Below, one piece after another: positions 26,344 to 36,934 of a DNA stretch of 64,000 bases. The DNA comes from Actinobacillus lignieresii (GTDB taxonomy: Bacteria > Pseudomonadota > Gammaproteobacteria > Enterobacterales > Pasteurellaceae): contig NZ_UFRM01000001.1 of the NCBI RefSeq assembly GCF_900444945.1, positions 568,501-632,500 on the forward strand, read 5' to 3'. The notes below the pieces were generated by a model, which was not told where the DNA came from, searched no databases, and was given only the letters and a program-made list of their open reading frames with translations. The position numbers and the translations under genes are program-made. How positions within the stretch are numbered: the first letter of the stretch is position 1; every line of letters begins with the position of its first letter.

Positions 26344-26976
26344 ATGAAAAAATTCACTAAAATTCTCTCTCTTTCAACCTTACTTTTCCTTGCCGGCTGC
26401 CAATCGGTATTAAACGAACCGACCGAAGTGCAACAACCCGTCGTACAAATTCCGCATAATGACGCGCAATGGCAACAACATCTGCAACAGTTGGCAAAAA
26501 TCCAAAGTTATTCGGCTAAAGGACAAATCGGTTATATTTCTCCGGAAGAACGTTTTTCTTCTCACTTCGATTGGCAATATCGTACACCGACCAATTTCGG
26601 TTTGGAACTTTCGTCCAATTTATCCAGTAAATCATTAAAATTACAGCGTAATGCTCGGGGCTTAACCATTTCGGACAGCGAAGGAAATTCTCGTTCCGAT
26701 CGTGATATGGACAGTTTGATGAAAGAAATTATCGGCGTCGCCTTCCCGATAGATCAATTCGCTTATTGGCTGAAAGGTCAGCCGGAAAAAGACGGTAATT
26801 ATATCGTAAACGACAAACGCCAACTTTCACAATTTAACTATCACATCAATGGCGAAGTGTGGAAAGCGAGTTATGTACAATATCATGAAGATCGCCAGCC
26901 GAATTTGCCGAAATTAATCGTGTTGGAAAACGGATCTCAGACATTAAAAATTCGCGTGGATCAATGGGCGTTTTAG
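26344..26976 (+). CDS. lolB: Outer-membrane lipoprotein receptor LolB
   Basis: Accepts lipoproteins from LolA and inserts them in the outer membrane. A lipoprotein signal ends LLFLAGC, with the lipidated Cys at residue 19. The mature part is a LolB-like beta-barrel (KIQSYSAKGQIGYISPEERFSSHFDWQY, GVAFPIDQFAYWLKGQP, NLPKLIVLENG). Length 210 aa is normal. It lies ten bases before ispE in the lolB-ispE-prs order shared by gamma-proteobacteria. Confidence 0.95.
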   Translation: MKKFTKILSLSTLLFLAGCQSVLNEPTEVQQPVVQIPHNDAQWQQHLQQLAKIQSYSAKGQIGYISPEERFSSHFDWQYRTPTNFGLELSSNLSSKSLKLQRNARGLTISDSEGNSRSDRDMDSLMKEIIGVAFPIDQFAYWLKGQPEKDGNYIVNDKRQLSQFNYHINGEVWKASYVQYHEDRQPNLPKLIVLENGSQTLKIRVDQWAF

Positions 26977-26985
26977 GCGGTAAAA

Positions 26986-27843
26986 ATGGCGGAAAAAATT
27001 GTTTTACCTAGTCCGGCTAAGTTAAACCTATTTCTTTATATCACCAATAAACGGGCGGACGGTTACCACGAATTACAGACCTTATTTCAGTTTTTAGATT
27101 TCGGCGACGAAATTTCGCTTGAAGTGAATGAAAGCGGTGAAATTGAATTGTTAAATGAAATTGATGGAGTAACCAAGGAACAAAACCTGATTTATCGTGC
27201 GGCAAAATTATTGCAAAATCATACCGCTTGTACAAAAGGAGCGAAAATCGGTGTAACTAAACGTTTACCGATGGGCGGCGGTGTAGGCGGCGGTTCATCG
27301 AATGCGGCGACCGTATTGGTCGGATTGAATCATTTCTGGCAAACCGGTTTAAGTTTGGAACAGCTCGCCGAATTAGGACTAAGTTTGGGGGCGGACGTAC
27401 CTATTTTTGTTCGAGGTTTTGCCGCTTTTGCCGAAGGTGTCGGCGAAAAATTAGTGGCTTGCCAACCGCGAGAGTCGTGGTATGTGGTATTTAAACCGAA
27501 CGTTTCCATTTCGACCGCTGCGGTTTTTCAAGATCCGAATTTGCCGAGAAATACGCCGAAAAGAACATTAAGCCGACTTTTATCGGAAGAATGGACAAAC
27601 GATTGCGAAAAAGTTGTGCGAGATCATTATTTCGAGGTTGAAGATCTTATTGCAGAATTGTTACAATATGCAACGTTTCGGCTGACAGGCACAGGAGCCT
27701 GTATTTTCGCCGAATTTGAGAGTGAAGCGGAAGCAAAAGCCGTTTTTGCACATAAACCGCACAATATTTTCGGTTTTATTGCAAAAGGACAAAATCGCTC
27801 TCCTTTACATCAAATGCTCAATTTAACCACTTTCCCACAATAG
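26986..27843 (+). CDS. ispE: 4-diphosphocytidyl-2-C-methyl-D-erythritol kinase
   Basis: GHMP kinase of the non-mevalonate isoprenoid pathway. The N-terminal [28 protein letters not shown] carries catalytic residues, [18 protein letters not shown] is the ATP-binding glycine loop, and [15 protein letters not shown] sequence ([14 protein letters not shown]) is the C-terminal motif. Length 285 aa is normal. It is between lolB and prs, with 11 bases to prs. Confidence 0.96.
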   Translation: MAEKIVLPSPAKLNLFLYITNKRADGYHELQTLFQFLDFGDEISLEVNESGEIELLNEIDGVTKEQNLIYRAAKLLQNHTACTKGAKIGVTKRLPMGGGVGGGSSNAATVLVGLNHFWQTGLSLEQLAELGLSLGADVPIFVRGFAAFAEGVGEKLVACQPRESWYVVFKPNVSISTAAVFQDPNLPRNTPKRTLSRLLSEEWTNDCEKVVRDHYFEVEDLIAELLQYATFRLTGTGACIFAEFESEAEAKAVFAHKPHNIFGFIAKGQNRSPLHQMLNLTTFPQ

Positions 27844-27854
27844 GATTCATTCCA

Positions 27855-28805
27855 ATGCCAGATATTAAATTGTTTGCAGGTAATGCAACGCCTGAACTTG
27901 CAAAACGTATTGCAGAACGTCTTTATACATCTCTCGGAGATGCAACCGTCGGTCGTTTTAGTGACGGTGAGATCCAAGTTCAAATTAATGAAAATGTACG
28001 TGGCGGCGATATTTTTATCGTGCAATCGACTTGCGCGCCGACAAATGATAACCTGATGGAATTAATTGTAATGGTCGATGCGCTACGTCGTGCGTCAGCC
28101 GGTCGTATTACCGCAGTTATTCCTTATTTCGGTTATGCGCGTCAAGACCGTCGCGTACGTTCTGCACGTGTGCCGATTACGGCTAAAGTGGTAGCGGATT
28201 TCCTTTCTAGTGTGGGTGTGGATCGTGTTTTAACTTGTGATTTACACGCGGAACAAATACAAGGTTTCTTTGACGTACCGGTAGATAACGTATTCGGTTC
28301 ACCGGTATTAATTGACGATATTTTGAAAAAATCGGATTTAGTGAATCCTATCGTCGTTTCTCCGGATATCGGCGGTGTGGTGCGCGCTCGTGCGGTAGCC
28401 AAATTATTAAACGATACGGATATGGCGATTATCGATAAACGTCGCCCGAAAGCGAACGTATCGCAAGTGATGCATATTATCGGTGATGTAACCGACCGCG
28501 ATTGTATCTTAGTGGACGATATGATTGATACCGGCGGTACATTGGTTAAAGCGGCGGAAGCGTTAAAAGAACGTGGTGCGCGTCGCGTATTCGCTTATGC
28601 AACGCATGCGGTATTCTCCGGTACGGCGGCAAGTAATTTAGCGAATCCGGCATTGGACGAAGTGGTGGTAACCGATACCATTCCGTTATCCGATGAGATT
28701 AAAGCGTTAAATAAAGTTCGCGTACTCACGTTATCAAGCATGTTAGCGGAAGCGATTCGTCGTATCAGTAACGAAGAATCCATCTCCGCAATGTTCGATG
28801 CATAA
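27855..28805 (+). CDS. prs: Ribose-phosphate pyrophosphokinase
   Basis: Makes PRPP from ribose 5-phosphate and ATP for nucleotide, His, Trp and NAD synthesis. Key motifs are [17 protein letters not shown], the flexible loop [18 protein letters not shown], and the PRPP loop [18 protein letters not shown]. Length 316 aa matches the class I enzyme. It ends at a strong terminator. Confidence 0.97.
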   Translation: MPDIKLFAGNATPELAKRIAERLYTSLGDATVGRFSDGEIQVQINENVRGGDIFIVQSTCAPTNDNLMELIVMVDALRRASAGRITAVIPYFGYARQDRRVRSARVPITAKVVADFLSSVGVDRVLTCDLHAEQIQGFFDVPVDNVFGSPVLIDDILKKSDLVNPIVVSPDIGGVVRARAVAKLLNDTDMAIIDKRRPKANVSQVMHIIGDVTDRDCILVDDMIDTGGTLVKAAEALKERGARRVFAYATHAVFSGTAASNLANPALDEVVVTDTIPLSDEIKALNKVRVLTLSSMLAEAIRRISNEESISAMFDA

Positions 28806-28812
28806 TATCCAG

Positions 28813-28839
28813 TAAGGGCGGGTTTGATACCCGCCCTTA
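28813..28839 (+). terminator. Intrinsic terminator after prs
   Basis: TAAGGGCGGGT / ACCCGCCCTTA 11-base stem with a TTGAT loop. The T-run is short, so termination may be partial. Confidence 0.75.
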
Positions 28840-28878
28840 ATTTATCCGTTTCTTTCTAACTATATCCAAGAGTTCATC

Positions 28879-29886
28879 ATGTATTCTCTGATTCGTAAAT
28901 GTCTTTTTTCAATGGATGCCGAAACCGCACATAACTTTTCTATTCAAGCACTTAAATTAGCCGGAAAACTGCCGATTAATGTTTTGCCTATGCCGTTAAA
29001 TCCCGTAGAAGTTATGGGGTTACAATTTAAAAATCCGATCGGTTTGGCTGCCGGCGCGGATAAAAACGGTGAAGCGATAGACGGTTTCGGAAAGTTGGGA
29101 TTCGGATTTATTGAAGTCGGTACGGTAACGCCGGTTGCACAAGACGGTAATCCTAAGCCGCGCCAGTTCCGTATTTTAGAAGCGGAAGGCATTATTAACC
29201 GTAACGGTTTTAATAATTTAGGTGTGGACGTATTGGTCGAAAATGTTAAGAAAGCAAAATATGACGGCATTATCGGCATTAATATCGGTAAAAATGCGGT
29301 CACACCGATAGAACGTGCATTAGACGATTATCAAATTTGTTTACGTAAAGTATATGAACATGCGGATTATATTACGGTTAATATTTCTTCACCGAATACT
29401 AAAAATTTACGCACTTTGCAGTATGGCGAAGCGTTAGATGATCTGTTACGCTCGTTGAAAAGCGAGCAGGAAAGTCTGTCGCAAAAATTTAACCGATATA
29501 AACCGCTTGTCTTAAAAATCGCACCGGATTTAACCGATGAAGAAATCGCTTCGGTAGCGGATAGTTTGATTCGTCATAAAATTGACGGCGTGATTGCAGG
29601 AAATACGACTCTTTCCCGAGATCCGGTAGTCGGATTAAAAAACGCCGAGCAACAAGGCGGTTTAAGCGGTAAACCGTTGAATACGTTAAGTACGCGTTTG
29701 ATTAGTACGTTAGCGAAAGAGTTAAACGGTGCCTTACCGATTATCGGTAGCGGCGGCATTCACTCCGTGGCGTCCGGTCAGGAAAAGATTGATGCGGGCG
29801 CGAGTTTGTTACAAGTTTACTCGGCAATGATTTATCAGGGACCGGCGTTAATTCAAAATCTCGCAAAGCATATTCAAGTGCGTTAA
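28879..29886 (+). CDS. pyrD: Dihydroorotate dehydrogenase (quinone), class 2
   Basis: Membrane-associated flavoenzyme that oxidises dihydroorotate using quinone. The N-terminal helix [25 protein letters not shown] is the membrane-binding part of class 2 enzymes. [17 protein letters not shown] carries the catalytic Ser region, and [30 protein letters not shown] binds FMN phosphate. Length 335 aa is normal. It follows prs, so two nucleotide-synthesis genes are adjacent, but a terminator separates them. Confidence 0.96.
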   Translation: MYSLIRKCLFSMDAETAHNFSIQALKLAGKLPINVLPMPLNPVEVMGLQFKNPIGLAAGADKNGEAIDGFGKLGFGFIEVGTVTPVAQDGNPKPRQFRILEAEGIINRNGFNNLGVDVLVENVKKAKYDGIIGINIGKNAVTPIERALDDYQICLRKVYEHADYITVNISSPNTKNLRTLQYGEALDDLLRSLKSEQESLSQKFNRYKPLVLKIAPDLTDEEIASVADSLIRHKIDGVIAGNTTLSRDPVVGLKNAEQQGGLSGKPLNTLSTRLISTLAKELNGALPIIGSGGIHSVASGQEKIDAGASLLQVYSAMIYQGPALIQNLAKHIQVR

Positions 29887-30240
29887 TAGTAAGCGGTTAA
29901 ATATTTAATCGTTTTTGTGAAATGAAATTGCTTGTTTAATAGACTATTCCTTTGTTATTGACTAAAGTCAAAAAAATGGACAAAACAGAGCAATTTTGTT
30001 ATCTTGTGTTACAAATTTATCTACAAATTTTAAACATTTTTGATAAGTAAGTAAAAGGTGTTTAAAATCAATGAGATAGTAGTAAGATATTCGGTTGGCT
30101 AGGTTGTAAGTTTTACATTTTGGTAAACTTTCCGTATGTTTTATGTCATGCTTGCCAATGGGACATCTATAATTTCATCAATCGATAAGTTTAAGATACT
30201 TAGCTTATCATTCATCATTAAATCAAAATAAGGAAAACCT
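29887..30240. promoter_or_regulatory. aceE upstream control region
   Basis: About 350 bp without a gene. It contains a palindrome TTGAC-TAAA-GTCAA at 29958-29971 with FNR-like spacing (consensus TTGAT-N4-ATCAA) and a TATAAT box near 30169 without a clear -35. There is AT-rich spacer elsewhere and an AAGGAAAACCT ribosome site just before aceE. No pdhR gene is in view. Confidence 0.5.
29958..29971. promoter_or_regulatory. FNR-like palindrome upstream of aceE
   Basis: TTGACTAAAGTCAA is a perfect palindrome with the FNR half-site spacing but C/G at the inner positions. Anaerobic control of pyruvate dehydrogenase makes it plausible. Confidence 0.35.
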
Positions 30241-32895
30241 ATGTCAGAGATCGAAAGAGACGTAGATCCATTCGAAACCAAAGAATGGTTAGAGTCATTA
30301 GATTCTTTAATCCGTGTAGAAGGTGTTGAGCGCGCTCAATATATTATTGACCAATTATTAGATCAAGCTCGTACGGAAGGCGTACCTGTTCAATCAGGCG
30401 TTACAACTGCATATGTGAATACTATCCCTGTAAGCGCACAACCTGCATATCCCGGCGATCATAAAATTGAACGTCGTATCCGTTCTGCAGTACGTTGGAA
30501 TGCTATTGCAATGGTTTTACGTAGCCAGAAGAAAGATCTCGACTTAGGTGGTCATATTTCTACTTTCCAATCAGCGGCAACGATGTATGAAGTGTGCTAT
30601 AACCACTTCTTCAAAGCGGCGACTGAAAAAAACGGCGGCGACTTAGTATTTTTCCAAGGTCACGCCGCGCCGGGTATGTATGCTCGTGCTTATGTTGAAG
30701 GTCGTTTAACGGAAGAGCAATTAGATAACTTCCGTCAAGAAGCGTTTACCGACGGTTTATCTTCATATCCTCACCCGAAATTAATGCCCGAATTTTGGCA
30801 ATTCTCAACCGTATCAATGGGTTTAGGTCCCGTTAATGCGATTTACCAAGCGCGTTTCTTAAAATATCTTGAAAACCGCGGTTTAAAAGATACCGCTGAT
30901 CAAAAAGTATATGCGTTCTTAGGCGACGGCGAGATGGATGAAATCGAGTCTAAAGGTGCATTAACTTTCGCAGCGCGTGAAAAATTAGATAACTTAATTT
31001 TCACAGTAAGCTGTAACTTACAACGTTTAGACGGTCCGGTAAACGGTAACGGTAAAATCATTCAAGAATTAGAAGGTTTATTTACCGGTGCGGGCTGGGA
31101 AGTAATTAAAGTATTATGGGGCGGTAACTGGGATAAATTATTCGCAAAAGATACCTCTGGTAAATTAGCGCAATTAATGATGGAAGTGGTTGATGGCGAC
31201 TACTTAACCTTCAAATCGAAAGATGGTGCTTATATCCGTGAACACTTCTTCGGTCGTTACCCTGAAACAGCCGCATTAGTTGCGGATATGACCGATGATG
31301 AGATTTGGGATCTTCGCCGTGGTGCGCACGACAGTGAAAAACTTTATGCCGCATATGCGAAAGCACAAAAATCAGACAAACCAGTTGTGATTTTAGCGCA
31401 CCAAGTTAAAGGTTATAAAATTCCTGAAGCGGAAAGTAAAAATACCGCTCACCAATCGAAAAAAATGTCATTAGAAAGCTTAAAAGGCTTCCGTGACTAC
31501 TTCGAATTACCATTGACGGATGAACAAGTAGAAAGCTTAGAGTACATCAAGTTTGCCGAAGGTTCTGAAGAATACAACTACATTCACGGTCACCGTAAAG
31601 CATTAAACGGTTATGTGCCGGCTCGTCGTGCCAAATTCGACGTAGAGTATAAAGTCCCTGCATTAGATGAATTTAAAGCATTACTTGCAGAACAACCACG
31701 TGGTATTTCAACCACAATGGCGTTTACACGTGCATTAAATATCTTATTAAAAGATAAAAATATCGGTAAAACTATCGTTCCGATGATCGTGGACGAAGCG
31801 CGTACATTCGGTATGGAAGGTTTATTCCGTCAAGTGGGTATTTACAACCCGCACGGTCAAAACTATACCCCTTCAGACCGTGATTTAGTGGCTTACTACC
31901 GTGAAGCGAAAGACGGTCAAGTATTACAAGAAGGTATCAACGAATTAGGTGGTGCGGCATCTTGGGTGGCTGCGGCGACTTCTTACTCCGTAAGTAACCA
32001 ACCGATGATCCCGTTCTTCATCTATTACTCAATGTTCGGTTTCCAACGTGTGGGCGATATGATGTGGTTGGCAGGTGACCAATTAGCGCGCGGTTTCATG
32101 GTCGGCGGTACTTCAGGTCGTACAACCTTAAACGGTGAAGGCTTACAACACGAAGACGGTCACAGCCATATCCAAGCGGGTATTATTCCTAACTGTGTAA
32201 CTTATGACCCATCATTTGCGTTTGAAGTAGCGGTAATTATGCAAGACGGTATTAACCGTATGTATGGTGAAAAACAAGAAAATGTTTTCTACTATATGAC
32301 AACATTAAACGAAGTAATGGATCAGCCTGCAATGCCTGAAGGTGCAGAAGAGGGTATCCGTAAAGGTTTATATAAATTTGAAACGGTTAAAGGTAAAGGT
32401 AAAGGTCACGTTCAGTTATTAGGCTCAGGTTCTATTATGCGTCACGTTCGTGAAGCAGCACAGATCCTTGCGAATGACTACGGCGTAACTTCAGATGTAT
32501 TCTCAGCTCCGTCATTTAACGAGCTAGCTCGTGAAGGTAACGATGCAGTACGTTGGAACTTATTACACCCGACAGCAGAACAACGCATTCCTTATGTAGC
32601 GCAAGTATTAGCGGACTTACCGACAGTCGCTTCAACCGACTATGTAAAACAATATGCGGATCAAATTCGTGCATTCGTACCAAGCAAACACTATCACGTG
32701 TTAGGTACGGACGGTTTCGGTCGTTCGGACAGCCGTGCGAACTTACGTGAGCATTTCGAAGTAGATGCGCGTTATGTTGTTGTTGCAGCATTATCACAAT
32801 TAGCGAAAGAAGGCACGGTAGAAACGAAAGTTGTTGCTGATGCAATCGCTAAATTCGGCTTAAACGTAGATCGTATTAACCCGTTATACGCATAA
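30241..32895 (+). CDS. aceE: Pyruvate dehydrogenase E1 component
   Basis: Thiamine-diphosphate-dependent homodimeric E1 that decarboxylates pyruvate and acetylates the lipoyl groups of AceF. The TPP/Mg motif is GDGEMDEIESKGAL...NLIFTVSCNLQRLDGPVNGNGK. FFQGHAAPGMYARAYVEGRL and GRTTLNGEGLQHEDGHSH are signature blocks. Length 884 aa is close to E. coli (887). It is the first gene of aceE-aceF-lpdA. Confidence 0.98.
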   Translation: MSEIERDVDPFETKEWLESLDSLIRVEGVERAQYIIDQLLDQARTEGVPVQSGVTTAYVNTIPVSAQPAYPGDHKIERRIRSAVRWNAIAMVLRSQKKDLDLGGHISTFQSAATMYEVCYNHFFKAATEKNGGDLVFFQGHAAPGMYARAYVEGRLTEEQLDNFRQEAFTDGLSSYPHPKLMPEFWQFSTVSMGLGPVNAIYQARFLKYLENRGLKDTADQKVYAFLGDGEMDEIESKGALTFAAREKLDNLIFTVSCNLQRLDGPVNGNGKIIQELEGLFTGAGWEVIKVLWGGNWDKLFAKDTSGKLAQLMMEVVDGDYLTFKSKDGAYIREHFFGRYPETAALVADMTDDEIWDLRRGAHDSEKLYAAYAKAQKSDKPVVILAHQVKGYKIPEAESKNTAHQSKKMSLESLKGFRDYFELPLTDEQVESLEYIKFAEGSEEYNYIHGHRKALNGYVPARRAKFDVEYKVPALDEFKALLAEQPRGISTTMAFTRALNILLKDKNIGKTIVPMIVDEARTFGMEGLFRQVGIYNPHGQNYTPSDRDLVAYYREAKDGQVLQEGINELGGAASWVAAATSYSVSNQPMIPFFIYYSMFGFQRVGDMMWLAGDQLARGFMVGGTSGRTTLNGEGLQHEDGHSHIQAGIIPNCVTYDPSFAFEVAVIMQDGINRMYGEKQENVFYYMTTLNEVMDQPAMPEGAEEGIRKGLYKFETVKGKGKGHVQLLGSGSIMRHVREAAQILANDYGVTSDVFSAPSFNELAREGNDAVRWNLLHPTAEQRIPYVAQVLADLPTVASTDYVKQYADQIRAFVPSKHYHVLGTDGFGRSDSRANLREHFEVDARYVVVAALSQLAKEGTVETKVVADAIAKFGLNVDRINPLYA

Positions 32896-32904
32896 GAAAA
32901 TAGC

Positions 32905-32928
32905 ATTCTCCCCCTTATGGGGGAGAAT
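32905..32928 (+). other. Intercistronic hairpin aceE-aceF
   Basis: ATTCTCCCCC / GGGGGAGAAT is a perfect 10-base stem with a TTAT loop. No T-run follows, so it is more likely an mRNA stability or processing element than a terminator. Confidence 0.65.
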
Positions 32929-32954
32929 AATTTATCAAATGAAGGATTACCAAA

Positions 32955-34853
32955 ATGTCAAAACAAATTAATGTGCCAGACATCGGTTCGGATGGAGTTA
33001 GCGTAACCGAAGTCATGGTAAAAGCAGGCGATACAATTATTGTTGATCAATCGATTATTAATGTAGAAGGCGACAAAGCTTCAATGGAAGTTCCGGCGCC
33101 GGAAGCAGGTGTTGTTAAAGAAGTTTTAGTAAAAGTCGGCGATAAAGTTACAACCGGTTCACCAATGCTAGTATTAGAAGCGGCGGAATCTGCGCCGGCT
33201 CTGGTAGCGGAAGCGCCTGTACAAGCCGTAGCGCCTGTGGCAACAGCATCAGCGGTTGTTGAAGTGAACGTACCGGATATCGGTTCGGACGAAGTAAACG
33301 TAACCGAAATTATGGTTAAAGTTGGTGATTCGGTTGAAGTTGATCAATCAATCATTAATGTAGAAGGTGATAAAGCTTCAATGGAAGTTCCGGCACCTAT
33401 CGCAGGCGTTGTAAAAGAAATTTTAATCAATGTAGGCGATAAAGTAACAACCGGCAAATTAATTATGAAATTTGAAACAGCTTCAGCAGCGCCAGCTGCA
33501 GCGGAAGCTCCGGCACAAGCTGCCGCACCGGTTGCAACAGCTTCAGCAATCAAAGAAGTAAATGTACCGGATATCGGCGGTGACGAAGTAAACGTAACCG
33601 AAATCATGGTAAACGTTGGCGATACGGTATCAGAAGAGCAATCTTTAATTACCGTTGAAGGCGACAAAGCTTCAATGGAAGTTCCGGCTCCGTTTGCAGG
33701 TGTGGTAAAAGAAATTTTAGTAAAATCGGGCGATAAAGTTTCAACCGGTTCATTAATTATGAAATTTGAAGTAGCAGGTGCGGCACCGGCAGCAGCTCCT
33801 GCTCCTGCAGCACAAGCAGCTCCGCCAGCACCAGCGGCACAACCGGCAGCGCAACCAGCTCAAAGCGGTAACGTTTCAGGTCTAAGTCAAGACGTGGTGG
33901 CAGCGGCAGGTGCTTATGCACACGCAACACCGGTAATTCGTCGTTTAGCGCGTGAATTCGGTGTGAACTTAGATAAAGTGAAAGGTTCTGGTCGTAAAGG
34001 TCGTATCGTTAAAGAAGATATCCAAGCATACGTTAAAACGGCAGTTCAAGTATTTGAAAAACAAGGCGGAACGGCAGCGGCTGCAACAGGTGCGGCGAAT
34101 GGCGCAGGTTTAGGTTTATTACCATGGCCGAAAGTGGACTTCAGCAAATTCGGTGAAGTTGAAGAAGTAGAATTAAGCCGTATCAATAAGATTTCAGGTG
34201 CGAACTTACACCGTAACTGGGTAATGATTCCTCACGTTACACATTTCGACCGTACGGATATCACAGATTTAGAAGCATTCCGTAAAGAACAAAATAAACT
34301 TGCGGAAAAACAAAAATTAGATGTGAAGATCACACCGGTTGTATTCATTATGAAAGCGGTTGCGAAAGCGTTAGAAGCGTTCCCACGTTTCAACAGTTCA
34401 ATCTCTGAAGATGCACAACGTTTAACCTTGAAAAAATACATCAATATCGGCGTGGCGGTAGATACTCCGAACGGCTTAGTTGTTCCTGTATTTAAAAACG
34501 TGAACAAAAAAGGTATTGTCGAGCTTTCTCGCGAGTTAATGGAAGTATCGAAGAAAGCGCGTGACGGTAAATTAACCGCATCGGATATGCAAGGCGGATG
34601 TTTCACGATTTCAAGTATCGGCGGTTTAGGTACAACACACTTCACTCCAATCGTGAATGCGCCGGAAGTTGCAATTTTAGGCGTATCTAAGTCTGAAATG
34701 GCACCGGTATGGAACGGTAAAGAATTCGAACCGCGCTTAATGCTTCCATTAGCGTTATCATTCGACCACCGTGTAATCGACGGTGCTGACGGTGCAAGAT
34801 TCTTAACCTACATCAATGGTGTATTAGCGGACATCCGTCGCTTAGTTATGTAA
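32955..34853 (+). CDS. aceF: Dihydrolipoamide acetyltransferase (PDH E2)
   Basis: Core of pyruvate dehydrogenase, transferring acetyl groups to CoA. It has three N-terminal lipoyl domains, each with [11 protein letters not shown] around the lipoylated Lys (about residues 42, 141 and 240). Ala/Pro-rich linkers separate them, then a peripheral subunit-binding domain ([33 protein letters not shown]) and the catalytic domain with [12 protein letters not shown]. Length 632 aa and the three-lipoyl design match E. coli. It lies 59 bases after aceE, with a hairpin between them. Confidence 0.97.
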   Translation: MSKQINVPDIGSDGVSVTEVMVKAGDTIIVDQSIINVEGDKASMEVPAPEAGVVKEVLVKVGDKVTTGSPMLVLEAAESAPALVAEAPVQAVAPVATASAVVEVNVPDIGSDEVNVTEIMVKVGDSVEVDQSIINVEGDKASMEVPAPIAGVVKEILINVGDKVTTGKLIMKFETASAAPAAAEAPAQAAAPVATASAIKEVNVPDIGGDEVNVTEIMVNVGDTVSEEQSLITVEGDKASMEVPAPFAGVVKEILVKSGDKVSTGSLIMKFEVAGAAPAAAPAPAAQAAPPAPAAQPAAQPAQSGNVSGLSQDVVAAAGAYAHATPVIRRLAREFGVNLDKVKGSGRKGRIVKEDIQAYVKTAVQVFEKQGGTAAAATGAANGAGLGLLPWPKVDFSKFGEVEEVELSRINKISGANLHRNWVMIPHVTHFDRTDITDLEAFRKEQNKLAEKQKLDVKITPVVFIMKAVAKALEAFPRFNSSISEDAQRLTLKKYINIGVAVDTPNGLVVPVFKNVNKKGIVELSRELMEVSKKARDGKLTASDMQGGCFTISSIGGLGTTHFTPIVNAPEVAILGVSKSEMAPVWNGKEFEPRLMLPLALSFDHRVIDGADGARFLTYINGVLADIRRLVM

Positions 34854-34858
34854 TAGGT

Positions 34859-34900
34859 AAGCGGTTGAATTTACAAAAAATGTTGTAAAATCGACCGCTT
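34859..34900 (+). terminator. Inverted Apl-type uptake-core hairpin aceF-lpdA
   Basis: AAGCGGTTGA / TCGACCGCTT arms (one G-U) with the loop ACAAAAAATGTTGT. Read-through to lpdA is likely. Confidence 0.5.
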
Positions 34901-34905
34901 GTATC

Positions 34906-34933
34906 GTAGGGGGCGCAGTACTTGTGCCCCTAC
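34906..34933. repeat. Small palindromic repeat, GTAGGGG...CCCCTAC type
   Basis: GTAGGGG at the left pairs with CCCCTAC at the right around a GC-rich centre. A related element lies at 53529-53551. It sits in the aceF-lpdA gap next to an uptake-core hairpin. Confidence 0.55.
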
Positions 34934-34948
34934 AACAAAGGAATAAAT

Positions 34949-36373
34949 ATGAGCAAAGAAATCAAAACGCAAGTCGTGGTACTTGGTGCGGGTCCTGCCG
35001 GTTATTCGGCGGCATTCCGTTGTGCCGACTTAGGCTTAGAAACCGTAATTGTCGAACGTTATTCAACTTTGGGCGGTGTGTGCTTAAACGTGGGTTGTAT
35101 TCCGTCTAAAGCATTATTACACGTTGCAAAAGTTATCGAAGAAGCAAAACACGCAGAGAAAAACGGTATTACCTTCGGTGAGCCCAACATTGATTTAGAT
35201 AAAGTGCGTGCGGGTAAAGAAGCGGTTGTTTCTAAATTAACCGGCGGTTTAGCGGGTATGGCTAAAGCACGTAAAGTAACAGTAGTGGAAGGTTTAGCGG
35301 CGTTTACCGATCCGAATACTTTAGTAGCTCGTGACCGTGACGGTAATCCGACAACGATTAAATTTGATAATGCAATTATTGCAGCCGGTTCTCGTCCGAT
35401 TCAGCTTCCATTCATTCCACACGAAGATCCGCGTGTGTGGGATTCTACGGATGCACTTAAATTAAAAGAAGTACCGAAAAAATTACTCATTATGGGCGGT
35501 GGTATCATCGGTTTAGAAATGGGTACCGTGTATAACGCTTTAGGTTCGGAAGTTGAGGTGGTTGAGATGTTTGACCAAGTGATTCCTGCAGCAGATAAAG
35601 ATGTTGTAGCTATCTACACCAAACAAATCGAGAAAAAATTCAAGTTAATGCTTGAAACTAAAGTAACTGCGGTTGAGGCGAAAGATGACGGTATCTATGT
35701 TTCAATGGAAGGTAAAGCATGTAACGATACTAAACGTTACGATGCGGTATTAGTCGCTATCGGTCGTGTACCGAACGGTAAATTAATCGATGCGGGTAAA
35801 GCGGGCGTGAATGTTGATGATCGCGGTTTCATCGCAGTGGATAAACAAATGCGTACTAACGTACCGCATATCTTCGCTATCGGTGATATCGTCGGTCAGC
35901 CGATGTTAGCACACAAAGGTGTTCACGAAGGTCACGTAGCGGCAGAAGTGATTGCCGGTCAAAAACACTATTTTGATCCTAAAGTGATTCCTTCAATCGC
36001 TTATACAGAGCCGGAAGTTGCTTGGGTAGGTAAAACAGAGAAAGAGTGTAAGCAAGAAGGCTTAAACTACGAAGTGGCTAAATTCCCTTGGGCTGCATCA
36101 GGTCGTGCGATCGCTTCCGAATGTTCGGAAGGTATGACTAAACTTATCTTCGATAAAGATACTCACCGTTTACTTGGCGGTGCAATCGTAGGTAGCAACG
36201 GCGGTGAATTATTAGGTGAAATCGGTCTTGCAATCGAAATGGGTTGCGATGCGGAAGATATCGCTTTAACTATCCATGCTCACCCTACATTACACGAATC
36301 GGTAGGTTTAGCTGCGGAAGTGTTTGAAGGTTCTATCACGGACTTACCAAACGCAAAAGCGAAAAAACGTTAA
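34949..36373 (+). CDS. lpdA: Dihydrolipoyl dehydrogenase (E3)
   Basis: FAD disulfide oxidoreductase that reoxidises the lipoyl groups of AceF with NAD. The FAD loop is VLGAGPAGYSAAFRCADLG and the redox disulfide GGVCLNVGCIPSK. The NAD-binding region is LLIMGGGIIGLEMGTVYNALG, and the C-terminal active-site His-Glu is in HAHPTLHESVGLAAE. The chosen start MSKEIKTQ gives 474 residues as in E. coli and follows AAAGGAATAAAT; an earlier in-frame ATG lies inside the palindromic repeat and is unlikely. Confidence 0.97.
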   Translation: MSKEIKTQVVVLGAGPAGYSAAFRCADLGLETVIVERYSTLGGVCLNVGCIPSKALLHVAKVIEEAKHAEKNGITFGEPNIDLDKVRAGKEAVVSKLTGGLAGMAKARKVTVVEGLAAFTDPNTLVARDRDGNPTTIKFDNAIIAAGSRPIQLPFIPHEDPRVWDSTDALKLKEVPKKLLIMGGGIIGLEMGTVYNALGSEVEVVEMFDQVIPAADKDVVAIYTKQIEKKFKLMLETKVTAVEAKDDGIYVSMEGKACNDTKRYDAVLVAIGRVPNGKLIDAGKAGVNVDDRGFIAVDKQMRTNVPHIFAIGDIVGQPMLAHKGVHEGHVAAEVIAGQKHYFDPKVIPSIAYTEPEVAWVGKTEKECKQEGLNYEVAKFPWAASGRAIASECSEGMTKLIFDKDTHRLLGGAIVGSNGGELLGEIGLAIEMGCDAEDIALTIHAHPTLHESVGLAAEVFEGSITDLPNAKAKKR

Positions 36374-36397
36374 TAGGTTAGTTTAACTTATTTATGC

Positions 36398-36440
36398 AAG
36401 CGGTTGAAATTTGTAAAAAAATAGCAAATTTCGACCGCTT
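36398..36440 (+). terminator. Inverted uptake-core terminator after lpdA
   Basis: AAGCGGTTGAAATTTG / CAAATTTCGACCGCTT, a 16-base stem with one G-U pair, followed by TTTTCTATTTT. Confidence 0.85.
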
Positions 36441-36573
36441 TTTCTATTTTAGATGAGCAGATTGCTTGGCATAATTTATGCTTATAAAATCAACAGATTA
36501 GATCTATATTTATTAATTTTTCAGCATTGTGATCTTTTTTTCGGCATTTAAAATAAAATAACCAAATTAGCAT

Positions 36574-36601
36574 TTGACATAGGTCTGAAAATCCGTAAAA
36601 T
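36574..36601 (+). promoter_or_regulatory. Sigma-70 promoter for tRNA-Gly/tRNA-Cys
   Basis: TTGACA at 36574 and TAAAAT at 36596, with a 16-base spacer, followed by a GC-containing discriminator. The tRNA begins 32 bases after the -10. Confidence 0.75.
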
Positions 36602-36632
36602 GCACCTCGTTCCTTACGAACAAAGACTCAAA

Positions 36633-36708
<76 letters not shown>

Positions 36709-36725
36709 TTTTATCTCTTCCATAC

Positions 36726-36799
36726 GGCGTGTTAGCAAAGCGGTTATGCACTGGATTGCAAATCCATGTAGCTCGGTTCGACTCCGGGACACGCCTCCA
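36726..36799 (+). tRNA. tRNA-Cys (anticodon GCA)
   Basis: 74 nt with acceptor GGCGTGT / ACACGCC, anticodon loop TTGCAAA, T-loop GTTCGAC and encoded CCA. Confidence 0.96.
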
Positions 36800-36934
36800 T
36801 ATCGAAAATTCAATTTTCTTACTTAATAATTTCTTTACTAAAGTTAATTAGTTTTTTGTTTCTGTCTAATCTTTACTTTCATACGTTCTCATAAAGACGG
36901 TAGTGAGTTTGCGAGTAAAGCAAATTGTAATATT

